A DNA stretch of 64,000 bases from NCBI GenBank assembly GCA_022769085.1, contig JALEKO010000012.1:1-64000 (forward strand). Direction: 5' to 3'. The notes beneath the pieces are model-generated. The model saw nothing but the letters and a program-made list of their open reading frames with translations, was not told the DNA's origin and searched no databases. This stretch comes from Peptoniphilaceae bacterium. Lineage in GTDB: Bacteria; Bacillota; Clostridia; Tissierellales; Peptoniphilaceae. Made by a program: the position numbers and the translations under genes. Each line of letters starts with the position of its first letter. Positions within the stretch are counted from its first letter, which is position 1. Positions 25,731 to 34,888 of the stretch are shown in pieces.

Positions 25731-27668
25731 TTATACATCTAAATTCTCAACATTTTTAGCATTTACCTGAATAAATTCTCTTCTTGGTGCAACTTTATTT
25801 CCCATTAGCATAGAAAATGTCTGATCAATACTTACATCATCCTCTGAAGGAGCAACTTTAAGCAAAATTCTATGTTCTGGATTCATTGTAGTTTCCCACA
25901 ATTGATCCGCATTCATTTCTCCAAGTCCTTTGTATCTTGAAACTTTATATCTTTTATTTTCTTCTTGAAGTTGTTTTGTGACTTTTTCCATTTCTTTATC
26001 ATCATATACATATCTTTCATTTTTTCCTATTGCAAGCCTGTATAATGGAGGCTGTGCAATGTATACATGTCCTTGGTCAACCAAAGGTCTCATATATCTG
26101 TAAAAGAATGTAAGTAGAAGTGTTCTTATATGAGCTCCATCTACATCAGCATCTGTCATTATTATTATTTTTCCATAACGAAGTTTTTTAATATCAAAAT
26201 CTTCTCCAATTCCTGTTCCAAATGCTGTAATCATAGCCTGAATTTCTTCATAACCAAGAATTCTGTCAAGTGTTGCCTTTTCAACATTCATAATTTTTCC
26301 ACGAAGTGGAAGAATAGCTTGTGTTTTGTTATCTCGTCCTAGTTTTGCAGAACCTCCAGCTGAATTACCCTCTACAAGAAAAATTTCATTTTCATTTATA
26401 TCAGTACTTTGAGAATCAGCAAGTTTTCCAGGAAGTGTTGTATTATCAAGAATTGATCTTTTTCTCGTTATATCTCTTGCTCTTCTTGCAGCTTCTCTTG
26501 CTTTCCTACTTCTTAATGATTTTTCAATTATTATTTTCGAAGTTGAAGGATTTTCTTCTAAAAAATCTCCTACTTTTTCATATACAAATGTATCGACAGC
26601 TCCTCTTACTTCGCTATTTCCTAGTTTTGCTTTTGTTTGTCCTTCAAACTGCGGATTTTTTATTTTTACAGAAAGAATTAATGTAAGACCTTCTCTTATA
26701 TCATCTCCTGTTAAATTTTCTTCTTTTTCTTTTAAAAATGAATATTTTCTTGCATAATCATTTACAGCTCTTGTTAAAGCTGATTTAAAACCAGATAAAT
26801 GCGTTCCACCTTCGCTTGTAAAAATATTATTGCAATATGAGTGTATATTTTCAGAATATGAATCTGTATACTGCATTGCTATTTCAACTTGAGTGTCTTC
26901 CTGAATTCCATTAAAATAAATAACTTCAGGAAAAAGAGATTCTCTATTTTGATTTAAATATTCTACAAATTCTTTAATTCCACCTTCATAATAAAAAATA
27001 TTATCATATGGTATAAAATTTTCTTCATTTTCTAGATTTCTTCTATCTATAAAATGTATTTTGACTTCTTTATTTAAAAAAGCCATCTCTCTAAATCTCT
27101 TTATAAGGATTTCTCTTTTAAATTCAACTGTGTCAAATATTTCACCATCTGGTTTAAATGTTATTTTTGTACCAGTATCATCTTTATTAATATCTGAAAG
27201 TACTTTTAAATCTGAAACTGTAGTTCCTCTTTCAAATTTCATTTGATATACATGACCATTTCTTTTTACTTCTGCAATCATGTATTCACTTAATGCATTT
27301 ACTACAGATACCCCTACTCCATGAAGTCCTCCAGAAATTTGATAAGCATCATTGTCAAATTTTCCTCCTGCATGAAGTACTGTTAAAACTGTTTCCAAAG
27401 TTGATTTATGTGTCTGTGGATGCTCTTCTACAGGTATTCCAGAACCATCATCTGTTACTGTACATATATTCCCTTCATCAAGTTCTACAAGTATTTTTGA
27501 TGCCCTATTTGCAAGTGCTTCATCTATTGAATTGTCAACCACTTCATAAACAAGCTGATGAAGACCATGTTCTGATGTCGATCCTATGTACATTCCAGGT
27601 CTCATTCGTACTGCTTCAAGCCCTTTTAATACTCTTATATTTTTTGCAGTATAATTGTTCTCACTCAT
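25731..27668 (-). CDS. gyrB: DNA gyrase subunit B
   Basis: The 645-residue ATPase subunit has the GHKL ATP-binding motifs (VDNSIDEALA, DDGSGIPV, GGLHGVG), the TOPRIM domain with EGNSAGGSA and the DADVDG metal site, and the C-terminal GLGEM segment that binds GyrA. It forms A2B2 gyrase. It lies between recF and gyrA in the conserved origin operon, with a GAAAGGAAA ribosome site. Confidence 0.98.
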   Translation of the reverse strand: MSENNYTAKNIRVLKGLEAVRMRPGMYIGSTSEHGLHQLVYEVVDNSIDEALANRASKILVELDEGNICTVTDDGSGIPVEEHPQTHKSTLETVLTVLHAGGKFDNDAYQISGGLHGVGVSVVNALSEYMIAEVKRNGHVYQMKFERGTTVSDLKVLSDINKDDTGTKITFKPDGEIFDTVEFKREILIKRFREMAFLNKEVKIHFIDRRNLENEENFIPYDNIFYYEGGIKEFVEYLNQNRESLFPEVIYFNGIQEDTQVEIAMQYTDSYSENIHSYCNNIFTSEGGTHLSGFKSALTRAVNDYARKYSFLKEKEENLTGDDIREGLTLILSVKIKNPQFEGQTKAKLGNSEVRGAVDTFVYEKVGDFLEENPSTSKIIIEKSLRSRKAREAARRARDITRKRSILDNTTLPGKLADSQSTDINENEIFLVEGNSAGGSAKLGRDNKTQAILPLRGKIMNVEKATLDRILGYEEIQAMITAFGTGIGEDFDIKKLRYGKIIIMTDADVDGAHIRTLLLTFFYRYMRPLVDQGHVYIAQPPLYRLAIGKNERYVYDDKEMEKVTKQLQEENKRYKVSRYKGLGEMNADQLWETTMNPEHRILLKVAPSEDDVSIDQTFSMLMGNKVAPRREFIQVNAKNVENLDV

Positions 27669-27682
27669 ATATTTCCTTTCTC

Positions 27683-28756
27683 CTAAACAAGGTGACCTTT
27701 CACTATTCTTCTTACTTTAGTATTTTTCATTTTTTCTATATTAGTAAAATCCGTTGAAGTTATTATTGTTTGAAATCCTTTCAAATTTTTAAGCAGAAAT
27801 TTTGATCTTTTTTCATCAAGTTCAGAAAATACATCATCGAGTAATACTATAGCTTTTTCATTTTTTAATTCAAAAAGCATTTTTACACTTGCAAGTTTTA
27901 TAACTAATACCACTGAACGTTGTTGACCCTGACTTGCAAAATTTCTTATGTCTTTTCCGTTAATATATATTTTTATATCATCTCTGTGAACTCCAGATGA
28001 TGTTGTTAATTTTTCAAAATCTACTTTTCTATTTGAAAAAAGCATTTTTTTATATTCTTCAAAACTATCTACATTTAAATCAGGTATATACTTAATTTCT
28101 AATATCTCATTATTATTGGTTAATTCTTTTTGAATATTAGATGCATATTTTTCGACAATTTTTACATATTTTTTTCTATATTTTTCTATTTCAAATCCTA
28201 CTTTTGAAATTTGCTCATCATTTGCTAAAAGTTCTTCATTGAAATACTTATCTCTTCTTTTCTTGAGTAATTTATTTCTATTATCTAATATTCTTAAATA
28301 ACTAGATTTTAATTTCTTATATATAGGGTTAATTTGAATTATTATATCATCAAATAAGTCCCTTCTTAAAGAGGGACCTTCTTTTGCAATTTTCAAATCT
28401 TCTGGAGTAAAAGTTACTATATTGAAAATATTTTGTAAATCTCTATTTTTGGTATATTTTATTTTGTTTACACATATTTCTTTCTTATTATTTACAAGCT
28501 TTATCTCAACATCTTTAAATCTATTTTTTTTTTGAATTAGACCTTTTAATCTCATTTCATTTTCACCAAATGTAATAAGATCTACATCTTTTATTTTTTT
28601 AAAGCTTTTTGCATTCGCCAAAAAATATATACTTTCTATTAAATTAGTTTTACCCTGTGCATTATCTCCTATAAATATATTAATATCTTTATCAAAATTT
28701 ATACTTTCATAAAAATAATTCCTAAATTTTATTAAATTTATATTTTTAATCCACAT
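27683..28756 (-). CDS. recF: DNA replication and repair protein RecF
   Basis: The 357-residue SMC-like ATPase has Walker A GDNAQGKTN (about 30-38), signature FASQGQQRS and Walker B VLLDDVFSELD. With RecO and RecR it loads RecA at gapped DNA. It overlaps the upstream S4-domain gene by 11 nt and precedes gyrB by 14 nt. Confidence 0.96.
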   Translation of the reverse strand: MWIKNINLIKFRNYFYESINFDKDINIFIGDNAQGKTNLIESIYFLANAKSFKKIKDVDLITFGENEMRLKGLIQKKNRFKDVEIKLVNNKKEICVNKIKYTKNRDLQNIFNIVTFTPEDLKIAKEGPSLRRDLFDDIIIQINPIYKKLKSSYLRILDNRNKLLKKRRDKYFNEELLANDEQISKVGFEIEKYRKKYVKIVEKYASNIQKELTNNNEILEIKYIPDLNVDSFEEYKKMLFSNRKVDFEKLTTSSGVHRDDIKIYINGKDIRNFASQGQQRSVVLVIKLASVKMLFELKNEKAIVLLDDVFSELDEKRSKFLLKNLKGFQTIITSTDFTNIEKMKNTKVRRIVKGHLV

Positions 28757-28955
28757 TTATTTTTATTATTTCTTCTCCATATTCGACTATGTCATTATTA
28801 TAAAGTTTTTTACCAGGAGATATGCAAATTTTAGAATTTAACTTTACTTCTCCATTTTTTATAATATTTTTTGCTTCTCCTCCAGATGATGTTAAATTAC
28901 AAACTTTAAGTAGATCTTTAAGTTTTATAAAACCATCGGCTTTAAAATTTATCAT
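28746..28955 (-). CDS. yaaA: S4-domain RNA-binding protein (YaaA/RlbA-like)
   Basis: This 69-residue protein consists of a single S4 domain (FIKLKDLLKVCNLTSSGGEAKNIIKNGEVKLN). It is always found between dnaN and recF in Firmicute origin operons, where it is called YaaA. It overlaps recF by 11 nt. Its exact role in RNA or ribosome biology is not settled. Confidence 0.92.
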   Translation of the reverse strand: MINFKADGFIKLKDLLKVCNLTSSGGEAKNIIKNGEVKLNSKICISPGKKLYNNDIVEYGEEIIKINVD

Positions 28956-28964
28956 TTTACTCTC

Positions 28965-30086
28965 CTATTCATTTGCAAGTCTAACAGGTAATGCAAGATA
29001 GATGTATTCATCACTTTCTTTTTTTGTTTCTTCATTAAATGAATACATAAGACATGGTGTATATGAACTTTGAAAATTAAGCTTTATATATTTAGTGTTT
29101 ATCGCTTTTACTCCGTCTAATAGATATCTTGCATTAAAAGCAATCTTTAAATCATGACCGCTCTTTTTAGCTTCAACTTCTTCAAAAACATCACCAAGTT
29201 CAGAATTACTTTTTATACTTATTTGACCATCTTTTATTTCTAACTTTATAAGATTAGCTTTTGTATTATCCGCAAGTAAAGATGCTCTTTCAATAGAATT
29301 TGCTAAATTAGACCTGTTACAAATTACTGAAAGTTTAGAATTGTCTTCCATAAGATTTGAGTATTCTATATATTTTTTATCTATTAATCTACAATAAATT
29401 ATTGTACTTTCTGATTTAAAAACTATATCATTATTAAATTTATATATTTCACATATTGAACTATCTTCAATTATCCTAGAAACTTCCAAAAGACATCTTT
29501 TAGGAATTACTGCTTTCATATCTTCAAAATTTTTAGGATATAAAGACTTTATTTTCTTTTTAGCAACTCTAAAACCATCTACAGCTACAAAATTTATGTT
29601 ATTATCTTTACATTCCATAAGTATTCCAGTTAATGCTAATCTTGTTTCATCTATTGAAGTTGCAAATTCAGTTTGTGTTACAGCTTGTTTTAAATTAAAA
29701 TTTTCAATATTTATATGTTCTCCTTTTAATTCTGGAAGTTTTTCTTTTTCATAATATGAATATGCTACTAAATTAAATCTTGATTTTTGACAAACTATTT
29801 CAACCTGATTATTTTCAGTTTTTATATTTATTTCATCATTTGGAAATTTTCTTATTATATTTGAAATTATATTTGCATTTAATGCCATGAATCCTTCTTC
29901 AAGAACACTACAAATGCATGATGTTACTATAGAAATTTGTCCATCAGTACTATATAAAGTTAATTTATCATCTTTTGCTTCAAAATATATAAGTTCATGA
30001 ATTTCTATATTTGTTTTTGAACTAACTGCTTTTTGTGAAATACTTATGCTATTTAAAAGATCTTTTTGTTTGATTTTTATTTTCAT
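28965..30086 (-). CDS. dnaN: DNA polymerase III sliding clamp (beta subunit)
   Basis: This 373-residue protein has the three-fold repeated clamp domains and ends in the clamp signature YLALPVRLANE (cf. LPVR). It encircles DNA and tethers the replicative polymerase. Its length is normal. It follows dnaA after a 234-nt gap that contains DnaA boxes. Confidence 0.97.
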   Translation of the reverse strand: MKIKIKQKDLLNSISISQKAVSSKTNIEIHELIYFEAKDDKLTLYSTDGQISIVTSCICSVLEEGFMALNANIISNIIRKFPNDEINIKTENNQVEIVCQKSRFNLVAYSYYEKEKLPELKGEHINIENFNLKQAVTQTEFATSIDETRLALTGILMECKDNNINFVAVDGFRVAKKKIKSLYPKNFEDMKAVIPKRCLLEVSRIIEDSSICEIYKFNNDIVFKSESTIIYCRLIDKKYIEYSNLMEDNSKLSVICNRSNLANSIERASLLADNTKANLIKLEIKDGQISIKSNSELGDVFEEVEAKKSGHDLKIAFNARYLLDGVKAINTKYIKLNFQSSYTPCLMYSFNEETKKESDEYIYLALPVRLANE

Positions 30087-30252
30087 TTTTTCCCCTTAAT
30101 AATAAATATATACTTAGTAGTATTAGTAGTAGGTATTGTATAAAAGTTTATAAATCTATTATTTATTAAAATTTCAACAATTATTTTTGTTAAAAAGATG
30201 TTAAAAAACTTAAAAGTTATTATTTACTTATAAACATGTTTAAACAAAACTT

Positions 30253-30320
30253 TATCAACACTTATGTTAATAACTTTATTAACATTGTTATACACATATT
30301 TTTCCACAATTTGTGAATAA
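30253..30320. promoter_or_regulatory. DnaA-box cluster between dnaA and dnaN
   Basis: Boxes of the TTATNCACA type or one base off lie at 30253-30261 (TTATCAACA), 30288-30296 (TTATACACA), 30300-30308 (TTTTCCACA) and, on the minus strand, 30312-30320 (TTATTCACA). They form a second cluster flanking dnaA, as in bipartite Firmicute origins. The rest of 30087-30320 is AT-rich and holds the dnaN ribosome site. Confidence 0.75.
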
Positions 30321-31703
30321 CTAGCCTTTGATTTTTTGTATTAAATTTTCTATTTCTCTTTTAAATTCAGGATCTTCATTTATTTGAGTTTCAATTTTAT
30401 CATAGCTGTGCATTATTGTTGTATGATCTCTATTAAATTGATCGGCTACTTTTACTAAAGAGTCATTTGTTAGTCTTCTTGAAATATACATTGCAATTTG
30501 TCTTGGATTAACTATTTCTTTTCTTCTGCTTTTTCCTTCAAGATCTGATACTGTAATATCATAATTTTCTGCTACTGTTTTCTTTATAAGTTCTGTTGTA
30601 ATTTCAATGTTTTTTTCTGTAATTATTGATTTCAAAGCTTCCTTTGCATCTGAAAGTTCAGCAATTTTTTTCCCTCTTATATTTGCCTGTGCTAATACAT
30701 TTAAAAGAGCACCTTCAAGTTCTCTTATATTTCTATCTACATTGGTTGCAATATAATCTATTACTTCATCTGTTACATTTGCATTTTCATTTTGAAGTTT
30801 TTTTTGTAAAATTGCCACTCTTGTTTCAAAATCAGGTTTTTGTATATCTACAATTAATCCCCGACCAAATCGGCTTACAAGCCTATCTTCTAATTTATTT
30901 ATTTCTTTTGGTGGTTTATCTGATGAAATAATTATTTGCTTTCCAGAATTATATAAGTCTTCAAAAGTATGGAAAAATTCCTCCTGAGTACCTGTTTTAT
31001 TTGCTATAAACTGGATATCATCTACAAGTAAAAGATCAACTGATCTATATTTTTGTCTGAATTCTTCATTTTTATTATTTCTAACGGATGTAATCATTTC
31101 ATTTGTAAATTTTTCGCTTGAAATATATAAAACACATGTATCAGGGTTATTATCATATACTCTATGTCCTATTGCATGCATCAGATGGGTTTTTCCAAGA
31201 CCGCTTGCTCCATATATAAATAGAGGGTTATAGTCTTTTCCTCTAGTTTCTTCATTTGATGCTGACTTTGCTACAGCTTCACATGCAGCAACTGCAAGTT
31301 CATTTGATTTTCCTTTTACAAAATTTTCAAATGTATAGGTTTTATTTAAACTAGGTCTTTGATTTTGTGATTGTATATCAAATTTTTCTTGACCACTTTT
31401 TTCAATTGTTTTTCCTATCATCATTATATCATGATAATCTTCTTTTTTAGGATATGTAAGAACAATTTTTGAGTTTTTATTTTCATTATCAATAATAATA
31501 TCAAGACTCATTTTAAGAAGGTCAAGATAATCTCTTGTAACTGCATCATATAAAAATTTAAATTGTGCATCAATGTATAAAGTTTTATCTTTAATAGCAA
31601 TTACAACTAAAGGATTTATCCGCATATTATAAGCAAGATCATCTGATATATATGTTTTCATAATGTTTTTTAATTCATTTTCAATTTTTTTTAAATTGTA
31701 CAT
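30321..31703 (-). CDS. dnaA: Chromosomal replication initiator DnaA
   Basis: The 460-residue AAA+ initiator has an N-terminal interaction domain, Walker A GASGLGKTH (near residue 164), Walker B LLVDDIQFI and the C-terminal DnaA-box-binding signature RDHTTIMHSYDKIE. It opens oriC and loads helicase. Transcription runs away from oriC into dnaN. DnaA boxes both upstream and downstream suggest autoregulation. Confidence 0.98.
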   Translation of the reverse strand: MYNLKKIENELKNIMKTYISDDLAYNMRINPLVVIAIKDKTLYIDAQFKFLYDAVTRDYLDLLKMSLDIIIDNENKNSKIVLTYPKKEDYHDIMMIGKTIEKSGQEKFDIQSQNQRPSLNKTYTFENFVKGKSNELAVAACEAVAKSASNEETRGKDYNPLFIYGASGLGKTHLMHAIGHRVYDNNPDTCVLYISSEKFTNEMITSVRNNKNEEFRQKYRSVDLLLVDDIQFIANKTGTQEEFFHTFEDLYNSGKQIIISSDKPPKEINKLEDRLVSRFGRGLIVDIQKPDFETRVAILQKKLQNENANVTDEVIDYIATNVDRNIRELEGALLNVLAQANIRGKKIAELSDAKEALKSIITEKNIEITTELIKKTVAENYDITVSDLEGKSRRKEIVNPRQIAMYISRRLTNDSLVKVADQFNRDHTTIMHSYDKIETQINEDPEFKREIENLIQKIKG

Positions 31704-32290
31704 AATCTCCCTCTACATTTTCAGTTATTAACATTAAAAAGCATTTAGAAATATTTATATTAACTATTTAAATTGATTTTTCCACAAAATCTTAATAAAA
31801 TGTGCAAAACAATTATGTTTATAAAATAAATGCTTATATAATCGTAAAATTTTAAGAAAAACTTATTTAATAATATAGTTTTCCACATCTAAAAATTAAT
31901 TTTTTGTGGAAAATAAAAAAATTATTTTTAAAATAAATTTTAATACACAACTAACAATACCTTTATTTAAACGATTTATCAACTTTTCCACATTATCAAT
32001 GTTTAAAACTTTTTAGTTTTTTATTTATAAAAAAATCAATTTTAAAATTGTGGATAATGTGGAAAAGTGCTGGCGAAAAATAATATTTTTTAATTTTAAA
32101 AATATAAAATTGAGTTTTAAGCAAATTTCAAAAAAAATTAATCATTAATTTGAATAAAAATAATAATGAAAAAATCAAAAATAATTAACATTTTATTTTC
32201 ATTTATAATTTTATCAACAATTAAATATAATTACATTTTATTTTTTTATTATAAATTATTATTTTTAAATTCATAAAAATTGTTTTAAAT
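31704..32290. other. Chromosomal replication origin (oriC)
   Basis: This region between dnaA (minus) and rpmH (plus) has no gene and extreme AT content. DnaA boxes lie at 31778-31786, 31879-31887 and 31984-31992 on the plus strand (TTTTCCACA), at 31905-31913 and 32058-32066 on the minus strand, and a perfect TTATCCACA on the minus strand at 32049-32057. A short GC-richer patch (GTGCTGGCG, 32066-32074) is followed by about 200 nt of nearly pure A/T, a good candidate unwinding element. Gene orientation switches here. Confidence 0.92.
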
Positions 32291-32291
32291 C

Positions 32292-32320
32292 TTGACAATA
32301 TGGTATTTTCAACCTATAAT
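32292..32320 (+). promoter_or_regulatory. Consensus promoter of rpmH
   Basis: TTGACA (32292-32297), exactly 17 nt, then TATAAT (32315-32320): a perfect sigma-A promoter, 37 nt before the rpmH start. Confidence 0.92.
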
Positions 32321-32357
32321 TATAAATAGTCTTATTAGAAAACGAGGGGGTGTTATA

Positions 32358-32492
32358 ATGAAAAGAACTTACCAACCAAACAGAAGAAAAAGAAAAAATG
32401 ATCATGGTTTTATGAAAAGAATGTCTACACCTGGCGGAAGACGTGTTCTTAAAGCTAGAAGAAAAAGAGGAAGAAAAGTACTTTCAGCTTAG
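32358..32492 (+). CDS. rpmH: 50S ribosomal protein L34
   Basis: The 44-residue basic protein begins [14 protein letters not shown] and has the L34 motifs [12 protein letters not shown] and [10 protein letters not shown]. The ATG at 32358 follows GAGGGGGTG; an earlier in-frame start would lie inside the promoter. It is the first gene of the right-hand operon. Confidence 0.97.
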   Translation: MKRTYQPNRRKRKNDHGFMKRMSTPGGRRVLKARRKRGRKVLSA

Positions 32493-32501
32493 GTGTATAT
32501 G

Positions 32502-32534
32502 AAGAGGGCATGAGCTAATCTAAGTCCTCTTTTT
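32502..32534 (+). terminator. Weak terminator or attenuator after rpmH
   Basis: An 8-bp stem AAGAGGGC/GTCCTCTT (32502-32509 with 32524-32531) is followed by a T-run. It probably lets rpmH be transcribed more than rnpA and the genes beyond. Confidence 0.65.
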
Positions 32535-32562
32535 ACTAAAAATTAAAGAGAAAGAAAATAAT

Positions 32563-32913
32563 ATGCAAAAAAAAATCAGGCTTAGAGACAATAGAGATTT
32601 TAAATCTGTCTACAAAAAGCCTTTTGCTTTTTATAACAAAGATTTTACTATACTTATAAAGAAGAATAATAAATATTCTCCAAGATTTGGATTTTCCATT
32701 TCAAAAAAAGTTGGTAAAGCAGTAATCAGAAATAAGCTTAAAAGAAGACTTAAAGAAATTGTAAGAATTAATTACTCAAATATAAATAATGTTGATGTAG
32801 TTATAATTCCCAAAAATCATACCAAAGATTTTGATTTTTCAAAATTAAAAAGAAGCTTTGATGATTGCTTTGGAAAAGCTTTTAAAAAGAAGAAAGTTTT
32901 TTATGTTAAATAA
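32563..32913 (+). CDS. rnpA: Ribonuclease P protein component
   Basis: The 116-residue basic protein has the RnpA signature RFGFSISKKVGKAVIRNKLKRRLKE (about residues 43-67). It binds RNase P RNA and helps trim tRNA 5' ends. Its end overlaps the yidD start by 11 nt. Confidence 0.96.
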   Translation: MQKKIRLRDNRDFKSVYKKPFAFYNKDFTILIKKNNKYSPRFGFSISKKVGKAVIRNKLKRRLKEIVRINYSNINNVDVVIIPKNHTKDFDFSKLKRSFDDCFGKAFKKKKVFYVK

Positions 32914-33118
32914 AATTTTTTTAAAAATTATTAAATTCTATCAATTATATATTTCTCCGCAACTTGGAAGAGGAAAGTGCAAATATATACCTACATGTAG
33001 TGAATATTCAAGACAGGCATTTATGAAATATGGTTTTTTAAAAGCACTTAGACTTAGTTTGTGGAGAATTTTAAGATGTAATCCATTTTCAAAGGGTGGA
33101 TACGACCCTTTAAAATAG
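32903..33118 (+). CDS. yidD: Membrane protein insertion efficiency factor YidD
   Basis: The 71-residue protein has the family motif YQLYISPQLGRGKCKYIPTCSEYSRQA and CNPFSKGGYDP. It supports YidC-dependent membrane insertion at the inner face. I chose the ATG at 32903 (MLNKIF) because the family starts there; an ATG at 32858 would add 15 residues inside rnpA. Confidence 0.93.
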   Translation: MLNKIFLKIIKFYQLYISPQLGRGKCKYIPTCSEYSRQAFMKYGFLKALRLSLWRILRCNPFSKGGYDPLK

Positions 33119-33134
33119 ACGGAGGAAATAAAAA

Positions 33135-33866
33135 TTGAATTTTTTAGCTAATATTTTGGGAACTATAATGAGATTTATGTATGAAGGACTTGCTAATTTG
33201 ACAAGTGAACCTGAAAGTATATCTTTTTATGCAATATCAATTATTTTAATGACTATTTTGACAAAAGCTATTACTATACCTTTAACAGTTAAAAGTCAAA
33301 AAACACAAAGACAAATGCAGGAATTGCAGCCTGAAGTAGAGAAACTGCAAAAAAAATATGGATATGATCAATTAATTTTACAGCAGAAAACTCAAGAAAT
33401 GTATAAAGAAAAAGGAGTAAGTCAAATTGGATTTTCATCATGTATTACAATGATAATTCCTTTTATAATTCTTATTGCACTTTTTAGAGTTATTAATGAT
33501 TCTGGTAGATTTGTTTTTAATAGTAATGTAAGTATGGAAAATATAAGTACAAATTTCTTTTGGGTTCCTACTCTTATGAAATCAGATCCATTATGGTTTG
33601 GTCTTCCACTAGCTACAAGTTTAAGTCAGTTTGCAGTTTCACTTTTTAATATGAAGACGAACCCTGCTATGAATAATAACCCACAAATGGGTTCAATGAA
33701 TACAATGTTTTTGATTTTGCCTTTGGTTTATTTCTTCTTTTTCAGATCTCTTCCAGCAGGTCTTCCTCTTTATTATACGGCATCATCTTTAATAGAACTT
33801 ATTTTTAGGGTTGTTATGTATTTCTTTTTTGAAAATAAAAATGTACCATTAGAGGATAAAAAATAA
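33135..33866 (+). CDS. yidC: Membrane protein insertase YidC (Oxa1 family)
   Basis: The 243-residue Gram-positive-type insertase has about five helices and the cytoplasmic hairpin QMQELQPEVEKLQKKYG. The start codon is TTG at 33135, 9 nt after GGAGG. No lipobox cysteine is seen near the N-terminus, unlike B. subtilis SpoIIIJ. It lies 16 nt after yidD and its stop overlaps jag. Confidence 0.94.
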   Translation: MNFLANILGTIMRFMYEGLANLTSEPESISFYAISIILMTILTKAITIPLTVKSQKTQRQMQELQPEVEKLQKKYGYDQLILQQKTQEMYKEKGVSQIGFSSCITMIIPFIILIALFRVINDSGRFVFNSNVSMENISTNFFWVPTLMKSDPLWFGLPLATSLSQFAVSLFNMKTNPAMNNNPQMGSMNTMFLILPLVYFFFFRSLPAGLPLYYTASSLIELIFRVVMYFFFENKNVPLEDKK

Positions 33867-34822
33867 TGAAAAAATCAATTATAAAAACAGCAGATAATGT
33901 TGAAAAAGCAATAGATTTAGGTCTTAAAGAGCTTTCAAAATCACGTGATGAAGTTGAAGTTGAAATAATGGAAGAAGGAAAAACTGGAGTTCTTGGTATT
34001 TTTGGAAAAAAGGAAGCCGTAGTAAAAATTAGTTATGAAGATGAATTTATTGAAAGAGAGATAGATGGAGATATAGATAATATCCAAGAAGATCTTTCAA
34101 TAGATGATTCAGAAGTAATTCATGATGATTTAGATACAACTTTTATTGAAGAAACAAAAGATGAAGATTTTTCTATATTAGCTTCAGATGATGAAATTGT
34201 TTTTGAAGATGATAAAGATTTGGAAAATGAAATTGATTTAAAAAATAATAAGAATGAAAATTTAGAACAAATAGAATCTGATAATGAAAATATTGAAGAT
34301 ACATCAGAAGAAAAAGTTTCTCTTGAAGATGAAGAACTTTTGGATGAAGAAAATATAAGTGAAGTTGAAAAATTTTATAGAGCAAAAGAATTTTTAACAA
34401 ATATTTTTGAAGACATGCATGTAGATGCAAAAATCTATGGAAATATGGATGAAGAAAATCACATAAAATTTGATGTTAAGGTAAATAAAAAAGATGTTGG
34501 AATTGTTATAGGCAAAAAAGGGCAGACATTAAATGCACTTGAAATTCTTCTTAGAAAAGCTATAAATAAATCATCACATTTTCCTAGGATAACGCTTGAT
34601 ATAAATAACTATAAAAAAAGAAATGATGAAAAAATAATTTCATTTGCTTCAATTTGTGCGAAAAAAGTTTTGAAAAGTAAAAGAAGTTTTTCATTTAAAC
34701 CTATGAATGCATATTCTAGAAAACTTATTCATTCAGAAGTTTCGAAATATCAAAATCTAACTACTCATAGTGAAGGAAATGAACCAAAAAGATATGTAGT
34801 AATTGAATATAAAGAAGACTAG
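33866..34822 (+). CDS. jag: RNA-binding protein Jag (KhpB) with long acidic linker
   Basis: The 318-residue protein has an N-terminal Jag_N domain (1-60, GKTGVLGIFGKKEA), an acidic, low-complexity linker (about 60-165, mostly E/D/N/S), then a type II KH domain (VGIVIGKKGQTLNALEILLRKA) and a C-terminal R3H domain. It binds RNA and affects cell-wall growth in Firmicutes. The linker is longer than in the usual protein of about 210-250 residues. Confidence 0.93.
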   Translation: MKKSIIKTADNVEKAIDLGLKELSKSRDEVEVEIMEEGKTGVLGIFGKKEAVVKISYEDEFIEREIDGDIDNIQEDLSIDDSEVIHDDLDTTFIEETKDEDFSILASDDEIVFEDDKDLENEIDLKNNKNENLEQIESDNENIEDTSEEKVSLEDEELLDEENISEVEKFYRAKEFLTNIFEDMHVDAKIYGNMDEENHIKFDVKVNKKDVGIVIGKKGQTLNALEILLRKAINKSSHFPRITLDINNYKKRNDEKIISFASICAKKVLKSKRSFSFKPMNAYSRKLIHSEVSKYQNLTTHSEGNEPKRYVVIEYKED

Positions 34823-34877
34823 AGCGTCAAAGGCTGTAAGTTTTCCTTTAACAAGGGATTCTTCAGTCTTTTTTTAT
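34815..34877 (+). terminator. Possible terminator between jag and mnmE
   Basis: AAGACT (34815-34820) can pair with AGTCTT (34865-34870) ahead of a T-run. The loop is long with smaller internal pairing, so strength is uncertain. Confidence 0.35.
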
Positions 34878-34888
34878 GAGGAGGATAA

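Noticed and set aside
33941-33948. TCACGTGA core resembling parS inside jag
   Set aside because: The flanking bases lack the TGTT and AACA arms, so only the 8-bp core matches.
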